From: Comamonadaceae bacterium OS-1
Lineage (GTDB): Bacteria; Pseudomonadota; Gammaproteobacteria; Burkholderiales; Burkholderiaceae_C
DNA: 64,000 nucleotides
Direction of reading: 5' to 3'
Assembly (NCBI GenBank): GCA_027923965.1
Contig: AP026969.1
Span: forward strand, 1,798,001-1,862,000
In this document: positions 45,926 to 54,753 of the stretch, piece after piece
Layout: each line of letters starts with the position of its first letter
Position numbering within the stretch: the stretch's first letter is position 1
Notes under the pieces: generated by a model
Database searches by the model: none
What the model saw: only the letters and a program-made list of their open reading frames with translations
What the model was told of the DNA's origin: nothing
Position numbers and translations under genes: made by a program

Positions 45926-46645
45926 ATGCACGCCGAAGACTACGCCTCCGAATCCGTCACCCGCCTGCGCGCCGACCTGGCCCTGGCCCTGCGCGCCGCC
46001 GCCCACTACGGCCTGGGCGAGGGCGTGTGCAACCATTTCAGCCAGGAGCTGCCCGACCACTCGGGGCGCTTTCTGCTGAACCCGCGTGGCCTGCTGTGGA
46101 GCGAAATCCAGGCCGACGACATCGTGATGATCGATGCCGAAGGCACAAAGCTGGTGGGCCGCCACGAGGTGGAATCCACCGCCATGTTCATCCACGCCGC
46201 CATCCACCGCCTGTGCGCCAAGGCCTGCGTGTTGCATACCCACATGCCCTATGCCACGGCGCTCACGCTCACCACCGACCGGGCGCTGGACACCACGCTG
46301 TCGCAAAACGCCATGCGCTTCCATGGGCGCACCGCCATTGATACGGAATACAACGGCCTGGCGCTCGACTACCGCGAGGGCGAGCGCATTGCCCGCGCCA
46401 TGGGGGCGGCCGACATCGGCTTTCTGGGCAACCACGGCCTGGTGGTGTGTGGCGACCGCATGGACTATGCCTATGACGATCTGTATTACCTGGAGCGCGC
46501 CTGCCAGGCCCAGGTGCTGGCCCAGTCCACCGGCCGGCCGCTGGCCCCCAGCAATGAGGCGTTGGCCGAAGAGGTGGCCCGCCAGATGGCCAGCGAGCGG
46601 CTGCAGTCCACGCTGTTCTTCGAGGCCCTGCGCCGCACGCTGTGA
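45926..46645 (+). CDS. Class II aldolase/adducin family protein
   Basis: The protein has 239 residues starting MHAEDYASESVTRLRADLAL, with CAAGGA upstream. A GTG-type extension to 45851 is not supported. Zinc ligands HTHMPYAT and the later GNHGLVV match the class II aldolase fold, and NHFSQELPD is the substrate-loop region. Members split sugar phosphates or act as decarboxylases; others have no known reaction. It is close to the sugar-acid operon on the other strand, so a role there is possible. Confidence 0.85.
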   Translation: MHAEDYASESVTRLRADLALALRAAAHYGLGEGVCNHFSQELPDHSGRFLLNPRGLLWSEIQADDIVMIDAEGTKLVGRHEVESTAMFIHAAIHRLCAKACVLHTHMPYATALTLTTDRALDTTLSQNAMRFHGRTAIDTEYNGLALDYREGERIARAMGAADIGFLGNHGLVVCGDRMDYAYDDLYYLERACQAQVLAQSTGRPLAPSNEALAEEVARQMASERLQSTLFFEALRRTL

Positions 46646-46658
46646 ACATGCGGCGGGC

Positions 46659-46722
46659 TTGCTACATTTTTATGAGCTGCTCACGCTGATGGAATAAGCG
46701 GTAGAGGGCTAAAAGGCTTGAA
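46659..46722 (+). repeat. Interspersed repeat, short form, copy 11
   Basis: TTGCTACATTTTTATGAGC, then TGCTCACGCTGATGGAATAA and GCGGTAGAGGGC. It lies between the convergent class II aldolase and HpaI-type genes. Confidence 0.8.
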
Positions 46723-46724
46723 AT

Positions 46725-47489
46725 TCAGGCCTTGAAGCGCGCCGCCAAGGCATCTGCCGCGGCAATCAGCAGGTGCATGTCGCTGCCCACGCCGACCATG
46801 GTGGCACCCTGGGCCAGGTAGGGCTCGCCCTTGCCGTCCACGGTCAAGATGCCGACCGGCTTGCCAGCAGCCACGCCGATGGCAATCGCTTTGCTGATAG
46901 CGGCCTGCACCACCGGGTGGCCGCTCTGGCCGCGGTAGCCCAGGCTGGCCGCCAGGTCGGACGGGCCGATGAAGACCGCGTCCACGCCGGGCACGCGGCA
47001 GATGGCTTCCAGGTCGTCGAGTGCCTCGCGGGATTCGATTTGCAAAATCAGCGCGATCTCGTCGTTGGCACGGGCCATGTAGTCGCTGCAGCGGGTGTAG
47101 CCGCCGCCGCGCGTGCTGCCCGCCACGCCGCGCAGGCCCTGGGGTGCGAAGCGGGTGTACGACACGGCCTCTGCCGCCTCGGCGGCGCTGCGGATGTTGG
47201 GCACCATCAGGTTGGTGGTGCCCGCGTCCAGCAGGCGCTTGATGAAGGCCATGTCGTTCGACGGCACCCGCACCACCGCCGCGCTAGGGCTGCCGCGCAG
47301 GGCCAGCAGCTGGGTGCTGATGGTGTCCAGGTTGCTCTGGGTGTGCTCCATGTCGAGCATCAGCCAGTCGAATCCGGCGTGCGCCAGGCATTCCACCGTG
47401 GCCAAGTGGGCAAAGTTGCACCACAGGCCGATGAGCGGGCGGCCCGAGGCCAGGGCTTGTTTGAAGGTGTTGGGGGGGAGGGTGTGCAT
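46725..47489 (-). CDS. HpcH/HpaI family aldolase
   Basis: The protein has 254 residues. GLWCNFAHLATVECLAHAGFDWLMLDMEH and the metal site around QIESREALDDLE and FIGPSDLAASLG match class II pyruvate aldolases (HpaI, GarL). These cleave 2-keto acids such as 2-dehydro-3-deoxy sugar acids to pyruvate and an aldehyde. It is 29 bp after the SDR of the DeoR-kinase-PdxA2 operon and probably belongs to it. The exact keto-acid is not evident. Confidence 0.88.
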   Translation of the reverse strand: MHTLPPNTFKQALASGRPLIGLWCNFAHLATVECLAHAGFDWLMLDMEHTQSNLDTISTQLLALRGSPSAAVVRVPSNDMAFIKRLLDAGTTNLMVPNIRSAAEAAEAVSYTRFAPQGLRGVAGSTRGGGYTRCSDYMARANDEIALILQIESREALDDLEAICRVPGVDAVFIGPSDLAASLGYRGQSGHPVVQAAISKAIAIGVAAGKPVGILTVDGKGEPYLAQGATMVGVGSDMHLLIAAADALAARFKA

Positions 47490-47518
47490 GCTTGTCTCGT
47501 TTTTTATGGGGAGGTGGG

Positions 47519-48298
47519 TCAGGGCATCAATTGCCCGCCGTTGACTTCGATGATCTGGCCGGTGATGTAGCCCGACAGCGTCTCGTCCGCCAGGAACAGG
47601 TAGGCCCCCACGCAGTCGGCCGGGGTGCCGGTGCGGCCCATGGGGATGGATTTGCGTGCGCCCTCCAGCTGCTCGGGGCTGGAGTTGCGGGTGTGGAAGT
47701 CGGTGAGGATCACGCCCGGGGCCACGCCGTTGACGCGTACGCCATGCGGGGCCATTTCGCGGGCGAACACGCGGGTCATGGTGCTCACAAAGGCCTTGGC
47801 CGCGCCGTACAGGCCCACGCCGTCACCGCCGCCGGTGCGGGCGGCAATGGAGGTGGTGTTGACCATGCTGCCCCGGCCCGCCGCACGCATCACGGGTGCG
47901 GCAGCGCGGCAGATGGCGAAGGCGGCGTGCACGTTCAGGCCCATCACGCGGTCGTAATCTTCGTCGGTGGCCCGCTCCAGCGGGCGGCGGCCAAACATGT
48001 CGCCCGCGTTGTTGACCAGCACGTCCAGCCCGCCGAACGCGGCCACGGTTTGGTCTATCAGCGGCTGGGCCACGGCGCGGTCTTGCAAGTCGCCACCCAG
48101 CGTGATGGCCGTGCCCCCGGCGGCGCGGATGGCCGCGGCCACCGACTCGGCCCCGTCCTGGTTGCGGGCATAGTGCACCGCCACCTGCGCGCCCCGTGCG
48201 CCAAAGGCCAGAGCCACCGCTGCGCCAATGCCGGAGCCGCCGCCGGTGACCAGCACGCTGCGGCCCGCGAATTGCAGGGAAGGGGGAAAGTTGCTCAT
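47519..48298 (-). CDS. Short-chain dehydrogenase/reductase (SDR)
   Basis: The protein has 259 residues. TGGGSGIGAAVA, NNAG, the catalytic Ser in NTTSIAART and LYGAAKAF (Tyr-x-x-x-Lys) are intact. The start overlaps the PdxA2 stop by four bases, so it is in the sugar-acid operon. It probably oxidises or reduces a hydroxyl of a sugar acid; the substrate is unknown. Confidence 0.9.
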   Translation of the reverse strand: MSNFPPSLQFAGRSVLVTGGGSGIGAAVALAFGARGAQVAVHYARNQDGAESVAAAIRAAGGTAITLGGDLQDRAVAQPLIDQTVAAFGGLDVLVNNAGDMFGRRPLERATDEDYDRVMGLNVHAAFAICRAAAPVMRAAGRGSMVNTTSIAARTGGGDGVGLYGAAKAFVSTMTRVFAREMAPHGVRVNGVAPGVILTDFHTRNSSPEQLEGARKSIPMGRTGTPADCVGAYLFLADETLSGYITGQIIEVNGGQLMP

Positions 48299-49320
48299 GC
48301 CCATGTCTCCAGTTTGGGTTGTGCGGTTTTGCGCAAGCCCTCGACCAGGGTCATGGCGTATTCGGTGGCATCGACCATGCTGTCGGCGCTGGCGATGCCC
48401 TTGCCGGCGATGTCGAAGGCCGTGCCGTGGTCTACCGAGGTGCGCAGAATCGGCAGGCCCAGGGTGATGTTCACGCCGCTCACCGCGTTCCACGCGCCGG
48501 TGGCGGGGTCGATGGAAAAGCCCAGCAGCTTCACCGGGATGTGGCCCTGGTCGTGGAACATGGCCACCACTGCGTCGAACTGGCCGGCGCGCAGCTTGAT
48601 GAACACGGTGTCGCCCGCCCACGGCCCGGTCACCAGCTGGCCTGCGGCGGCGTATTCGGCCACGATGGGGGCGATGATCTCGCCGTCTTCCTTGCCCAGG
48701 ATGCCGCCTTCACCCGCGTGCGGGTTCAGCCCGGCCACGGCGATGCGCGGCTGGGGGATCCCCAAGGCACGCAGCGCGTCCAGGGTCACGTCCAGCACGC
48801 GGCGCAGGCGCACCGGGGTCAGGCGTTTGGGTACTTCGGACAAGGGGCAGTGGGTGGACACGTGGCTTACGCGCATGCCGCCGTGGGCCAGCATCATCAC
48901 GCCGTCGCGCATGCCGGTCAGGTGCGCCAGCATCTCGGTGTGGCCTTCGAACGGGTAGCCCGCCAAGTGCAGCGCCTCCTTGCACAGCGGTGCGGTGACG
49001 ATGGCATCGATCTGGCCGGCCTGCGTCATCTGCACCGCGCGCTCTACCGCCAGGTACGACCATTTACCGGCGGCGGCAGACACCTCGCCCACCGGCATGG
49101 GGCCGTCCACCGGGCCCACGTCCACCATGTGCAGCGGTGCGGCATCCAGACCCAAAAGTTGGGTGGCGCGGGCCAGCGATGCCGCGCAGCCGAACACGGT
49201 GAGTTCGATGCGGCCCTGCTGCACCAGGTTGCGCATCTGGTGGGCGGCCTTGACGATGATCTCGGGGCCAATGCCCGCCGGGTCGCCCATGGTCAGGGCG
49301 AGGCGAATGGGGGTGCTCAT
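48295..49320 (-). CDS. PdxA2-type 4-phospho-D-threonate/erythronate dehydrogenase
   Basis: The protein has 341 residues. MGDPAGIGPEI, GHTEML, FHDQGHIP and RTSVDHGTAFDIAGKG are the PdxA family motifs, with three metal-binding His. Its neighbour is a four-carbon sugar acid kinase (DUF1537), not pyridoxine genes. In characterised clusters PdxA2 with the DUF1537 kinase turns D-threonate into dihydroxyacetone phosphate. It starts in the stop of the kinase gene (ATGA), so the two enzymes are made together. That it serves pyridoxal synthesis instead is unlikely here. Confidence 0.88.
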   Translation of the reverse strand: MSTPIRLALTMGDPAGIGPEIIVKAAHQMRNLVQQGRIELTVFGCAASLARATQLLGLDAAPLHMVDVGPVDGPMPVGEVSAAAGKWSYLAVERAVQMTQAGQIDAIVTAPLCKEALHLAGYPFEGHTEMLAHLTGMRDGVMMLAHGGMRVSHVSTHCPLSEVPKRLTPVRLRRVLDVTLDALRALGIPQPRIAVAGLNPHAGEGGILGKEDGEIIAPIVAEYAAAGQLVTGPWAGDTVFIKLRAGQFDAVVAMFHDQGHIPVKLLGFSIDPATGAWNAVSGVNITLGLPILRTSVDHGTAFDIAGKGIASADSMVDATEYAMTLVEGLRKTAQPKLETWA

Positions 49321-50312
49321 AGGGAAGTTTCCTTTGCGGTCAAAGTGGCCAGTAATGCGGATAAATCGTCCGGCGCGCCAAACGCGCCGGAACGGGAATA
49401 GCAGGCCACGCCGTGCCACGGCCCGCCTTGCAAGCTCGCCCGGCCCCAGCCGCTGCGCGGGCTGACCCCGGCCTGCAGGCTGTGCACGCCCGCCGCCTGG
49501 CACAGGGCCAGCAGGGTGTCGCCGCCCACCACCACCAGGTTGTCGGGGCGGGGCAGGGTGTGCACCAGGGCCTGGGCGCGTTGCTGTAGCAGGGCCTGGG
49601 CTGCAGCAGCGGGCAGGGGCTCGGGGTGGGACAGGTCGTAAAGATCAATGGCCCCGATTTGCCCCCGCACCACCGGGTGGCGGCTGGCGGTGATGGTGTG
49701 GGTGATGCCGGGTGTAGGTGGTGCAATGTGTGTGGGCGCGTGCCGCCCCTGCCGCGCCAGCGCCCAGGCCAGCCCGGCGCTGCCGCACCACAGCCAGCGC
49801 GGGGCAGGGTGGCGGGCCAGCCGGTCCAGATCGGCATCGTTCAGCACATCGGGCACCAGCACACCGCCAAGTGCGTCGGGTGCGTCACCGCTGCGTATAA
49901 CCAGGCCCACGGCGGCAAATGCGGCCCGCAGGTCGATGGTCTCGTTGCCCACGCGGTGCTGGCCGCCCTGCGTCATCCGCCCTTGGGCCGGGTAGGCCGG
50001 AGCAAACACCACGCCGTCAAACCCGCCGTGGCGCAGCAGCCAGGCGACTTCGGCAAACGTATTGCCGCGCAGCAGGCTATCGACCTTTTTGAAAGCTTGT
50101 GTGTCTGGCGCAGTGAACCACGGCAGGCAGGCTTGCAGCACACCGGGCAGGGCGGCGGCGGGCACATCGCGGCTGCCGGTGGCCCAGGCCTGGATGGGCG
50201 CTGGGGAATCTGGCGCTTGCAAAAACACCGGCACCTCCTGCGCGCCAGTGAACGCGGCGGCGGAGTCCAGCGCGCCGGTCAAATCATCGGCCAGGATGCG
50301 CCACAGCTTCAT
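49317..50312 (-). CDS. Four-carbon acid sugar kinase (DUF1537 family)
   Basis: The protein has 331 residues starting MKLWRILADDLTGALDSAAAF. The ADDLTGA N-terminus is diagnostic of the DUF1537 kinases. LVVVGGDTL, then the C-terminal nucleotide-binding part, follow. The family phosphorylates D-threonate, D-erythronate or similar acids (DtnK, OtnK). It is coupled on both sides: its start overlaps the DeoR stop, and its stop the PdxA2 start. Slightly shorter than the usual 400-plus residues, so the C-terminal part may be trimmed. Confidence 0.85.
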   Translation of the reverse strand: MKLWRILADDLTGALDSAAAFTGAQEVPVFLQAPDSPAPIQAWATGSRDVPAAALPGVLQACLPWFTAPDTQAFKKVDSLLRGNTFAEVAWLLRHGGFDGVVFAPAYPAQGRMTQGGQHRVGNETIDLRAAFAAVGLVIRSGDAPDALGGVLVPDVLNDADLDRLARHPAPRWLWCGSAGLAWALARQGRHAPTHIAPPTPGITHTITASRHPVVRGQIGAIDLYDLSHPEPLPAAAAQALLQQRAQALVHTLPRPDNLVVVGGDTLLALCQAAGVHSLQAGVSPRSGWGRASLQGGPWHGVACYSRSGAFGAPDDLSALLATLTAKETSL

Positions 50313-51118
50313 GCCACCGACACCTGGGTCACCTGCAGCCCGGCTTGGATCAGTGCGTCCAGCGTGGCGGGGAGGATGCCGCTGTCGGTGATCACCGCGT
50401 CGAATTCCGCCAGCGTGCAAATGGTCATGAAGGCGCGCGGGCGGAACTTGGATGCGTCCACCAGCAGACGCTTGGTGTGGGCCGCCTGCATCAGCGCGCG
50501 CTTGACGGCGGCGACTTCGGGGTCGGTCTCGGACAGCACGCCGTCGGTCACGGCATGCGCGCCCATCAGCAGCACGTCGGCGCGGATGTGGCGCGCACCG
50601 CTGAGCACCTCGTCGCCCATCAGCGTGTTGCTGCCTGCGCGCAGCATGCCGCCCAGCACGTGCACGCGGATCTGCGGGCTGCTGCCGAGCAACTGGGCGA
50701 TCGCCAGGTCGTTGGTTACGGCCACCAGCGGGATGCGCCGCTCCAGCACGGCGCGGGCGGCTTCGATAACGGTGCTGCCGCTGTCGAAGATCACGCTTTG
50801 GCCCGGTTGCAGCTCGGCAGCGGCGGCGTAGCCTATGGCGCGCTTTTCACGCGGCGACAGTTCGGCGGCGGCCACCGGGTCGGGCTCGAAGGTGCTGTAG
50901 TGCTGCTGGCGCAACAGCGCGCCGCCGTGGGTGCGGTCGAGCACGCCCTCGGCCTCCAGCGCGTCCAGGTCGCGGCGCAGGGTGGACACCGACGCGTCCA
51001 TCGCCTGGGCCAGTTGCTGCAGGGTCACTGCACCGTGGCGGCGCAGGAAATCAACGATGCGGTCGCGCCGCTGGCTGGGCAGCAGGGTGACGATGGCGAG
51101 TGCTTGGGGGCTGGTCAT
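50309..51118 (-). CDS. DeoR/GlpR family transcriptional regulator
   Basis: The protein has 269 residues starting MTSPQALAIVTLLPSQRRDR. An open frame to 51277 is not conserved in style. The helix-turn-helix VTLQQLAQAMDASVSTLRRD with LDALEAEGVLDRTHGGA is the DeoR signature, and the C-terminal domain is sugar-phosphate-responsive. It is the first gene of the sugar-acid operon and divergent from the Bug receptor gene (149-bp gap), so it probably controls both. Confidence 0.9.
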   Translation of the reverse strand: MTSPQALAIVTLLPSQRRDRIVDFLRRHGAVTLQQLAQAMDASVSTLRRDLDALEAEGVLDRTHGGALLRQQHYSTFEPDPVAAAELSPREKRAIGYAAAAELQPGQSVIFDSGSTVIEAARAVLERRIPLVAVTNDLAIAQLLGSSPQIRVHVLGGMLRAGSNTLMGDEVLSGARHIRADVLLMGAHAVTDGVLSETDPEVAAVKRALMQAAHTKRLLVDASKFRPRAFMTICTLAEFDAVITDSGILPATLDALIQAGLQVTQVSVA

Positions 51119-51267
51119 GGTAGATTTTGCTAGGGTATTCACCAATGAATGCGGGAATGTTGGAAATTTATCTTGATTGTATTTGGTAGATTGTGAAAGA
51201 ATTTGAAACATGTTGCAAGATGGCCGTTTGCAACAGACCACAAACCAACATACCGGAGACAACGCCC

Positions 51268-52260
51268 ATGTTCGCAACCACCATCCCTTCCCGCCGCAAC
51301 GTGCTCACCGCCGTGGCCCTGGCCGCTGCCGCCTGCCTGCCCACTCTGGCGCAGGCCCAGGCCTATCCCAGCAAGCCCGTCACCTTGATCGTGCCTTACC
51401 CCGCAGGCGGTGCCAACGATGCCGTGGGCCGCCTGGTGGGCCAGAAGCTGTCAGAAACCCTGGGCCAGCCGGTGGTGGTGGACAACCGCCCCGGCGCGGG
51501 CACCACCATCGGCGCGGCGCTGGCATCCAAGGCCGCGCCCGACGGCTACACCATCCTGCTGGGCTCACTGGCCAGCAACGCCGTCAGCCCGCACCTGATC
51601 GCCAACCCTGGCTACGACGCGTTGAAAGATTTCGCCCCCATCGGCCTGATCGGCGTGGCCCCCATCGTCGCCACCGTGAACAAGGAGTCGCCCTACACCA
51701 GCCTGAAGTCGCTGGTGGACGAGGCCAAGAAGCACCCCGGCGACGTGATGTACGGCTCGGCCGGCAATGGCTCGCCGCTGCACCTGGCGGGCGAGCTGTT
51801 CACCCAGGCGGCGGGGGTCAGCATGACGCACGTGCCCTACAAGGGTGGCAACGCCCACACCATGGATTTGATCGGCGGGCGTTTGTCGGTGATTTTTGAC
51901 ACCACCACGGGTGCCATGACCATGATCAAGGCCGACAAGGTCCGCGCCATCGCCGTCTCGTCGCCCACCCGTTTGCCCGAGTTGCCCAATGTGCCGACCT
52001 TTGCCGAAGCGGGCTACCCCAACTTCGAGGTGCAGGGCTGGTATGCGCTGTACGTGCCTGCCAAAACCCCGGCCGATATCGTGGCCCGCCTGAGTGCCGA
52101 CCTGGGCAAGGTGATGGCGATGCCCGAGGTGGACAGCAAGCTCAAGGCCCTGGCCGTGAAGCCCGCCTATGGCTCCGCGCAGGACCTGGGAACGTTTACC
52201 CAGACCGAGTTTGCCAAGTACGGCAAGGTGATCAAGGTGGCCAACATCAAGGCCGACTAG
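51268..52260 (+). CDS. Bug-type tripartite tricarboxylate transporter receptor
   Basis: The protein has 330 residues starting MFATTIPSRRNVLTAVALAA, with CGGAG upstream and a signal ending AQAQ. YPSKPVTLIVPYPAGGANDAVGR, VVVDNRPGAGTTIG and ALASKAAPDGYTIL are characteristic of Bug proteins, which are abundant in Burkholderiales. They bind carboxylates in the periplasm for TctAB-like permeases, which are not encoded here. Next to the sugar-acid operon it may bind a sugar acid. The stop overlaps the convergent AEC gene by four bases. Confidence 0.9.
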   Translation: MFATTIPSRRNVLTAVALAAAACLPTLAQAQAYPSKPVTLIVPYPAGGANDAVGRLVGQKLSETLGQPVVVDNRPGAGTTIGAALASKAAPDGYTILLGSLASNAVSPHLIANPGYDALKDFAPIGLIGVAPIVATVNKESPYTSLKSLVDEAKKHPGDVMYGSAGNGSPLHLAGELFTQAAGVSMTHVPYKGGNAHTMDLIGGRLSVIFDTTTGAMTMIKADKVRAIAVSSPTRLPELPNVPTFAEAGYPNFEVQGWYALYVPAKTPADIVARLSADLGKVMAMPEVDSKLKALAVKPAYGSAQDLGTFTQTEFAKYGKVIKVANIKAD

Positions 52261-53240
52261 ACCAGCATCTGCACGGCGGCGGAGAAGGTCAGAAACGCCG
52301 CTGCCGTGGTCACCAGGATGATGCGGGCAATGCGCCCGTTGTCGGCCCCAAAGCGCTCGGCCAGCAGGGTCACATTGCTGGCGCTGGGCAGGGCCGCCAC
52401 CAGCACCAGCACGTGCAAGGTAAACGGCGCCAGCGGCACACCGCAGCGCATCGCCGCCGTACCCACGCCCCACACCAGCAGGGGGTGCACAAACAATTTG
52501 ATGCCCGCCACCGGCAGGTAGTCGCGCAGCAGTGGCGGCGCATGGCCCTGCGCGGCCAGGATGTGCGAACGCGCCAGCACCGCGCCGATGGTGAACAGCG
52601 CCACCGGCGAGGCCGCGTCGGCCAGCAGCCCCAGCGTCTGCTGCACCGGGCCGGGCAGCTTGAAGCCGGTGGCCGAGGCCAGGCCGCCCAGCAAGATCGC
52701 CCAGGGCATGGGGTTGCGCAGTACGCCGCGCAAGGCCTGGCGCGCCGCATGGCCCATGCCGTGGGTGCCCGCATGGTCCAGCTGCGACAGTGCAATGCAC
52801 AGCGAGGTGGTCACCACCATGTCCACCACGATGGCCACAATCGCCGGGCCTGCGGCCTGCCCGCCCAGCAATGCCACCAGCAGCGGCACACCCATGAAAC
52901 CGGTGTTGGGAAAGGCAGCGACCAGCGCGCCAAAGGCCGCGTCGTTCCAGCCGATGCGCGCATTGCGGCTGAACACCACCGTGCCCGCCACGATGGCCAG
53001 GCCGCACAGCAAGTAGGTGAAAAATGCGCTGCCGTCCAGCAACTGCGCCAGCGGCGTGCTGGCACCAAACCGGTACAGCATGCAGGGCAGGGCGAAGAAG
53101 AGTACAAAGCCGTTCATACCCGGTATCGCCTCCAGCGGCAGCATGCGGCGGCGCGCCGCCACGTACCCGGCCAGGACCAGGGCAAAGAAGGGGAAGGTGA
53201 TGGCGAGGATGGCTAGCAAGGGGTTAACTATATATTTCAT
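52257..53240 (-). CDS. AEC (auxin efflux carrier-like) family transporter
   Basis: The protein has 327 residues with about ten membrane helices. FALVLAGYVAARRRML, AAFPNTGFMGVPLLVALLG and VLVAALPSASNVTLLAERFG are AEC family features, the last with the conserved P-S-A-S-N segment of helix 8-9. Bacterial members carry carboxylates such as malonate. A short repeat reaches into its start codon region. Confidence 0.86.
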   Translation of the reverse strand: MKYIVNPLLAILAITFPFFALVLAGYVAARRRMLPLEAIPGMNGFVLFFALPCMLYRFGASTPLAQLLDGSAFFTYLLCGLAIVAGTVVFSRNARIGWNDAAFGALVAAFPNTGFMGVPLLVALLGGQAAGPAIVAIVVDMVVTTSLCIALSQLDHAGTHGMGHAARQALRGVLRNPMPWAILLGGLASATGFKLPGPVQQTLGLLADAASPVALFTIGAVLARSHILAAQGHAPPLLRDYLPVAGIKLFVHPLLVWGVGTAAMRCGVPLAPFTLHVLVLVAALPSASNVTLLAERFGADNGRIARIILVTTAAAFLTFSAAVQMLV

Positions 53241-53283
53241 AGCTGCTCACGCTCATGGCATAAGCGCCAGAAGCGTAAAAGAT
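53238..53283 (+). repeat. Interspersed repeat, short form, copy 12
   Basis: CATAGCTGCTCACGCTCATG then GCATAAGCGCCAGAAGCG. Overlaps the AEC start codon by three bases and covers its upstream region, so the AEC ribosome site lies within the repeat. Confidence 0.8.
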
Positions 53284-53353
53284 GCTGAATTCTTGAAACC
53301 GGGCTGGTTGCCACCACCTAGGGGTTCCATCTCAAACCACATAGGACAACACC

Positions 53354-53860
53354 ATGGCGATAGAAACTGCGGTACTGGCGGGCGGCTGTTTTTGGGGCAT
53401 GCAGGACCTGATCCGCAAGCTGCCCGGGGTGGTGTCCACCCGCGTGGGCTATGTGGGGGGCACCAACGACCACCCCAACTACCGCAACCACCCCGGCCAT
53501 GCCGAGGGCGTGAGCATTGGCTTCGACAACGCGGTCACCAGCTACCGCGCGATCCTGGAATTCTTCTTCCAGATCCACGACCCCAGCACGGTGAACCGCC
53601 AGGGCAACGACGTGGGCACCAGCTACCGTTCGGCCATTTTCTTTACCAGCGAGGCGCAAAAAGCCGTGGCCCTGGACACCATCCAGGACGTAAATGCCTC
53701 CGGCCTGTGGCCCGGCAAGGTGGTCACCGAAGTGCTGCCCGCGCCCACGTTCTGGGATGCCGAGCCCGAGCACCAGGACTACCTGGTCCACCGCCCCAAC
53801 GGCTACACCTGCCACTTTGCCCGTCCGGGCTGGGTGCTACCTGTGCGTGCACCGCGTTAG
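53354..53860 (+). CDS. msrA: Peptide-methionine (S)-S-oxide reductase
   Basis: The protein has 168 residues. GGCFWG with the catalytic Cys12 is at the start, followed by [23 protein letters not shown] and [17 protein letters not shown], the full MsrA signature. It repairs methionine-S-sulfoxide in proteins with thioredoxin, in the cytosol (no signal). It is a stand-alone MsrA without an MsrB domain. The resolving cysteine near the C-terminus of many MsrAs could be the Cys in YTCHFARPG. Confidence 0.95.
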   Translation: MAIETAVLAGGCFWGMQDLIRKLPGVVSTRVGYVGGTNDHPNYRNHPGHAEGVSIGFDNAVTSYRAILEFFFQIHDPSTVNRQGNDVGTSYRSAIFFTSEAQKAVALDTIQDVNASGLWPGKVVTEVLPAPTFWDAEPEHQDYLVHRPNGYTCHFARPGWVLPVRAPR

Positions 53861-53866
53861 GATTAC

Positions 53867-53925
53867 ATGCTTTTTACGCCGCTAGCGCTTATTCCATGAG
53901 CGTAAGCAGCTATCGTAAAGAGAGC
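53867..53925 (+). repeat. Interspersed repeat, short form, copy 13
   Basis: TGCTTTTTACGCCGCTAGC, then GCTTATTCCATGAGCG and TAAGCAGCTATCG. It lies between msrA and the convergent cysteine hydrolase gene. Confidence 0.8.
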
Positions 53926-53931
53926 AAGAGT

Positions 53932-54753
53932 CTATAGCTGGACCTGCGTGCTGGTGGTCAGCTCGACCCCCTGGGCCTGCATGCTCTGTAAAAACGCGTC
54001 GTGTTGGGCCTGGAAACCGGCCACGGGGCTCATGCAGTCGGTCAGCAGCACGATGCGCTGGGGCTTCTGGCGGGCCAGGTGCTCCATGATGTGCTCGGTG
54101 GTGGCGCGCACGCAGTGGCTGCTGGCCTCGCCCGCGATCAGCAGCACGTCGGCCTGGTCCATGGCGGCCATCAGTGCGTGGTTCAGGCCGGTGGCTTCGT
54201 CGTGGGCGTCGGGCACCTCGGCCATCACGGCGCTGTAGTGCTCGGTCCACGGGTTGCTGCCCTTGGTGAGCTTGGTGGCGTTACGGCCCTGCTGGTCTTC
54301 CCAGGCGTTGTAGGCGGCGCGCACATCGGCGTGCACGTTGTGGCCCCAGGTGCCGATCTCGCAGTGCACCGGCCAGACCATCAGCAGGTAGCGCCCCCGG
54401 GCTTCCAGTGCGTCCAGGTAGGCCAGGCTGCGGCCCAGCGCCGCGGGCTGGCGCGGCAGAAATTGGCCTGCGTGCACGGCGGCGGCGGTGATGGTGGTGA
54501 ACGGTGCCACCGCGCTGCCATCGGCCTGCTGCCAGAAGGTGGGATGGGCAATGTCGATGCGGTGGTGCGAGTCCAGCGTGAGGGTGATGTCGGTCAGCGC
54601 CGGACTAAAGGTGCGGATGAAGGCCGCCAGGCGCTGCATGTCGGCGTCGGCACCGGCCACGGGCAGGGCAGCGCCCGGCAGATCGCAAAAGTCGTTTTGC
54701 GGGTCGATGATGAGCAGGTGGGTGTGGTGCGTCATGGCAGTAAAGGCGGTCAT
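53932..54753 (-). CDS. Cysteine hydrolase, nicotinamidase/isochorismatase-like
   Basis: The protein has 273 residues. LLIIDPQNDFCDLPGAALPV carries the catalytic Asp, and LLIAGEASSHCVRATTEHIM the nucleophile Cys with the preceding cis-peptide region. The family includes nicotinamidase and isochorismatase. The long central part (residues 100-190) suggests a subgroup with a different acceptor. The start at 54753 overlaps the upstream zinc-ribbon gene's stop; a start at 54735 is possible. Confidence 0.84.
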   Translation of the reverse strand: MTAFTAMTHHTHLLIIDPQNDFCDLPGAALPVAGADADMQRLAAFIRTFSPALTDITLTLDSHHRIDIAHPTFWQQADGSAVAPFTTITAAAVHAGQFLPRQPAALGRSLAYLDALEARGRYLLMVWPVHCEIGTWGHNVHADVRAAYNAWEDQQGRNATKLTKGSNPWTEHYSAVMAEVPDAHDEATGLNHALMAAMDQADVLLIAGEASSHCVRATTEHIMEHLARQKPQRIVLLTDCMSPVAGFQAQHDAFLQSMQAQGVELTTSTQVQL

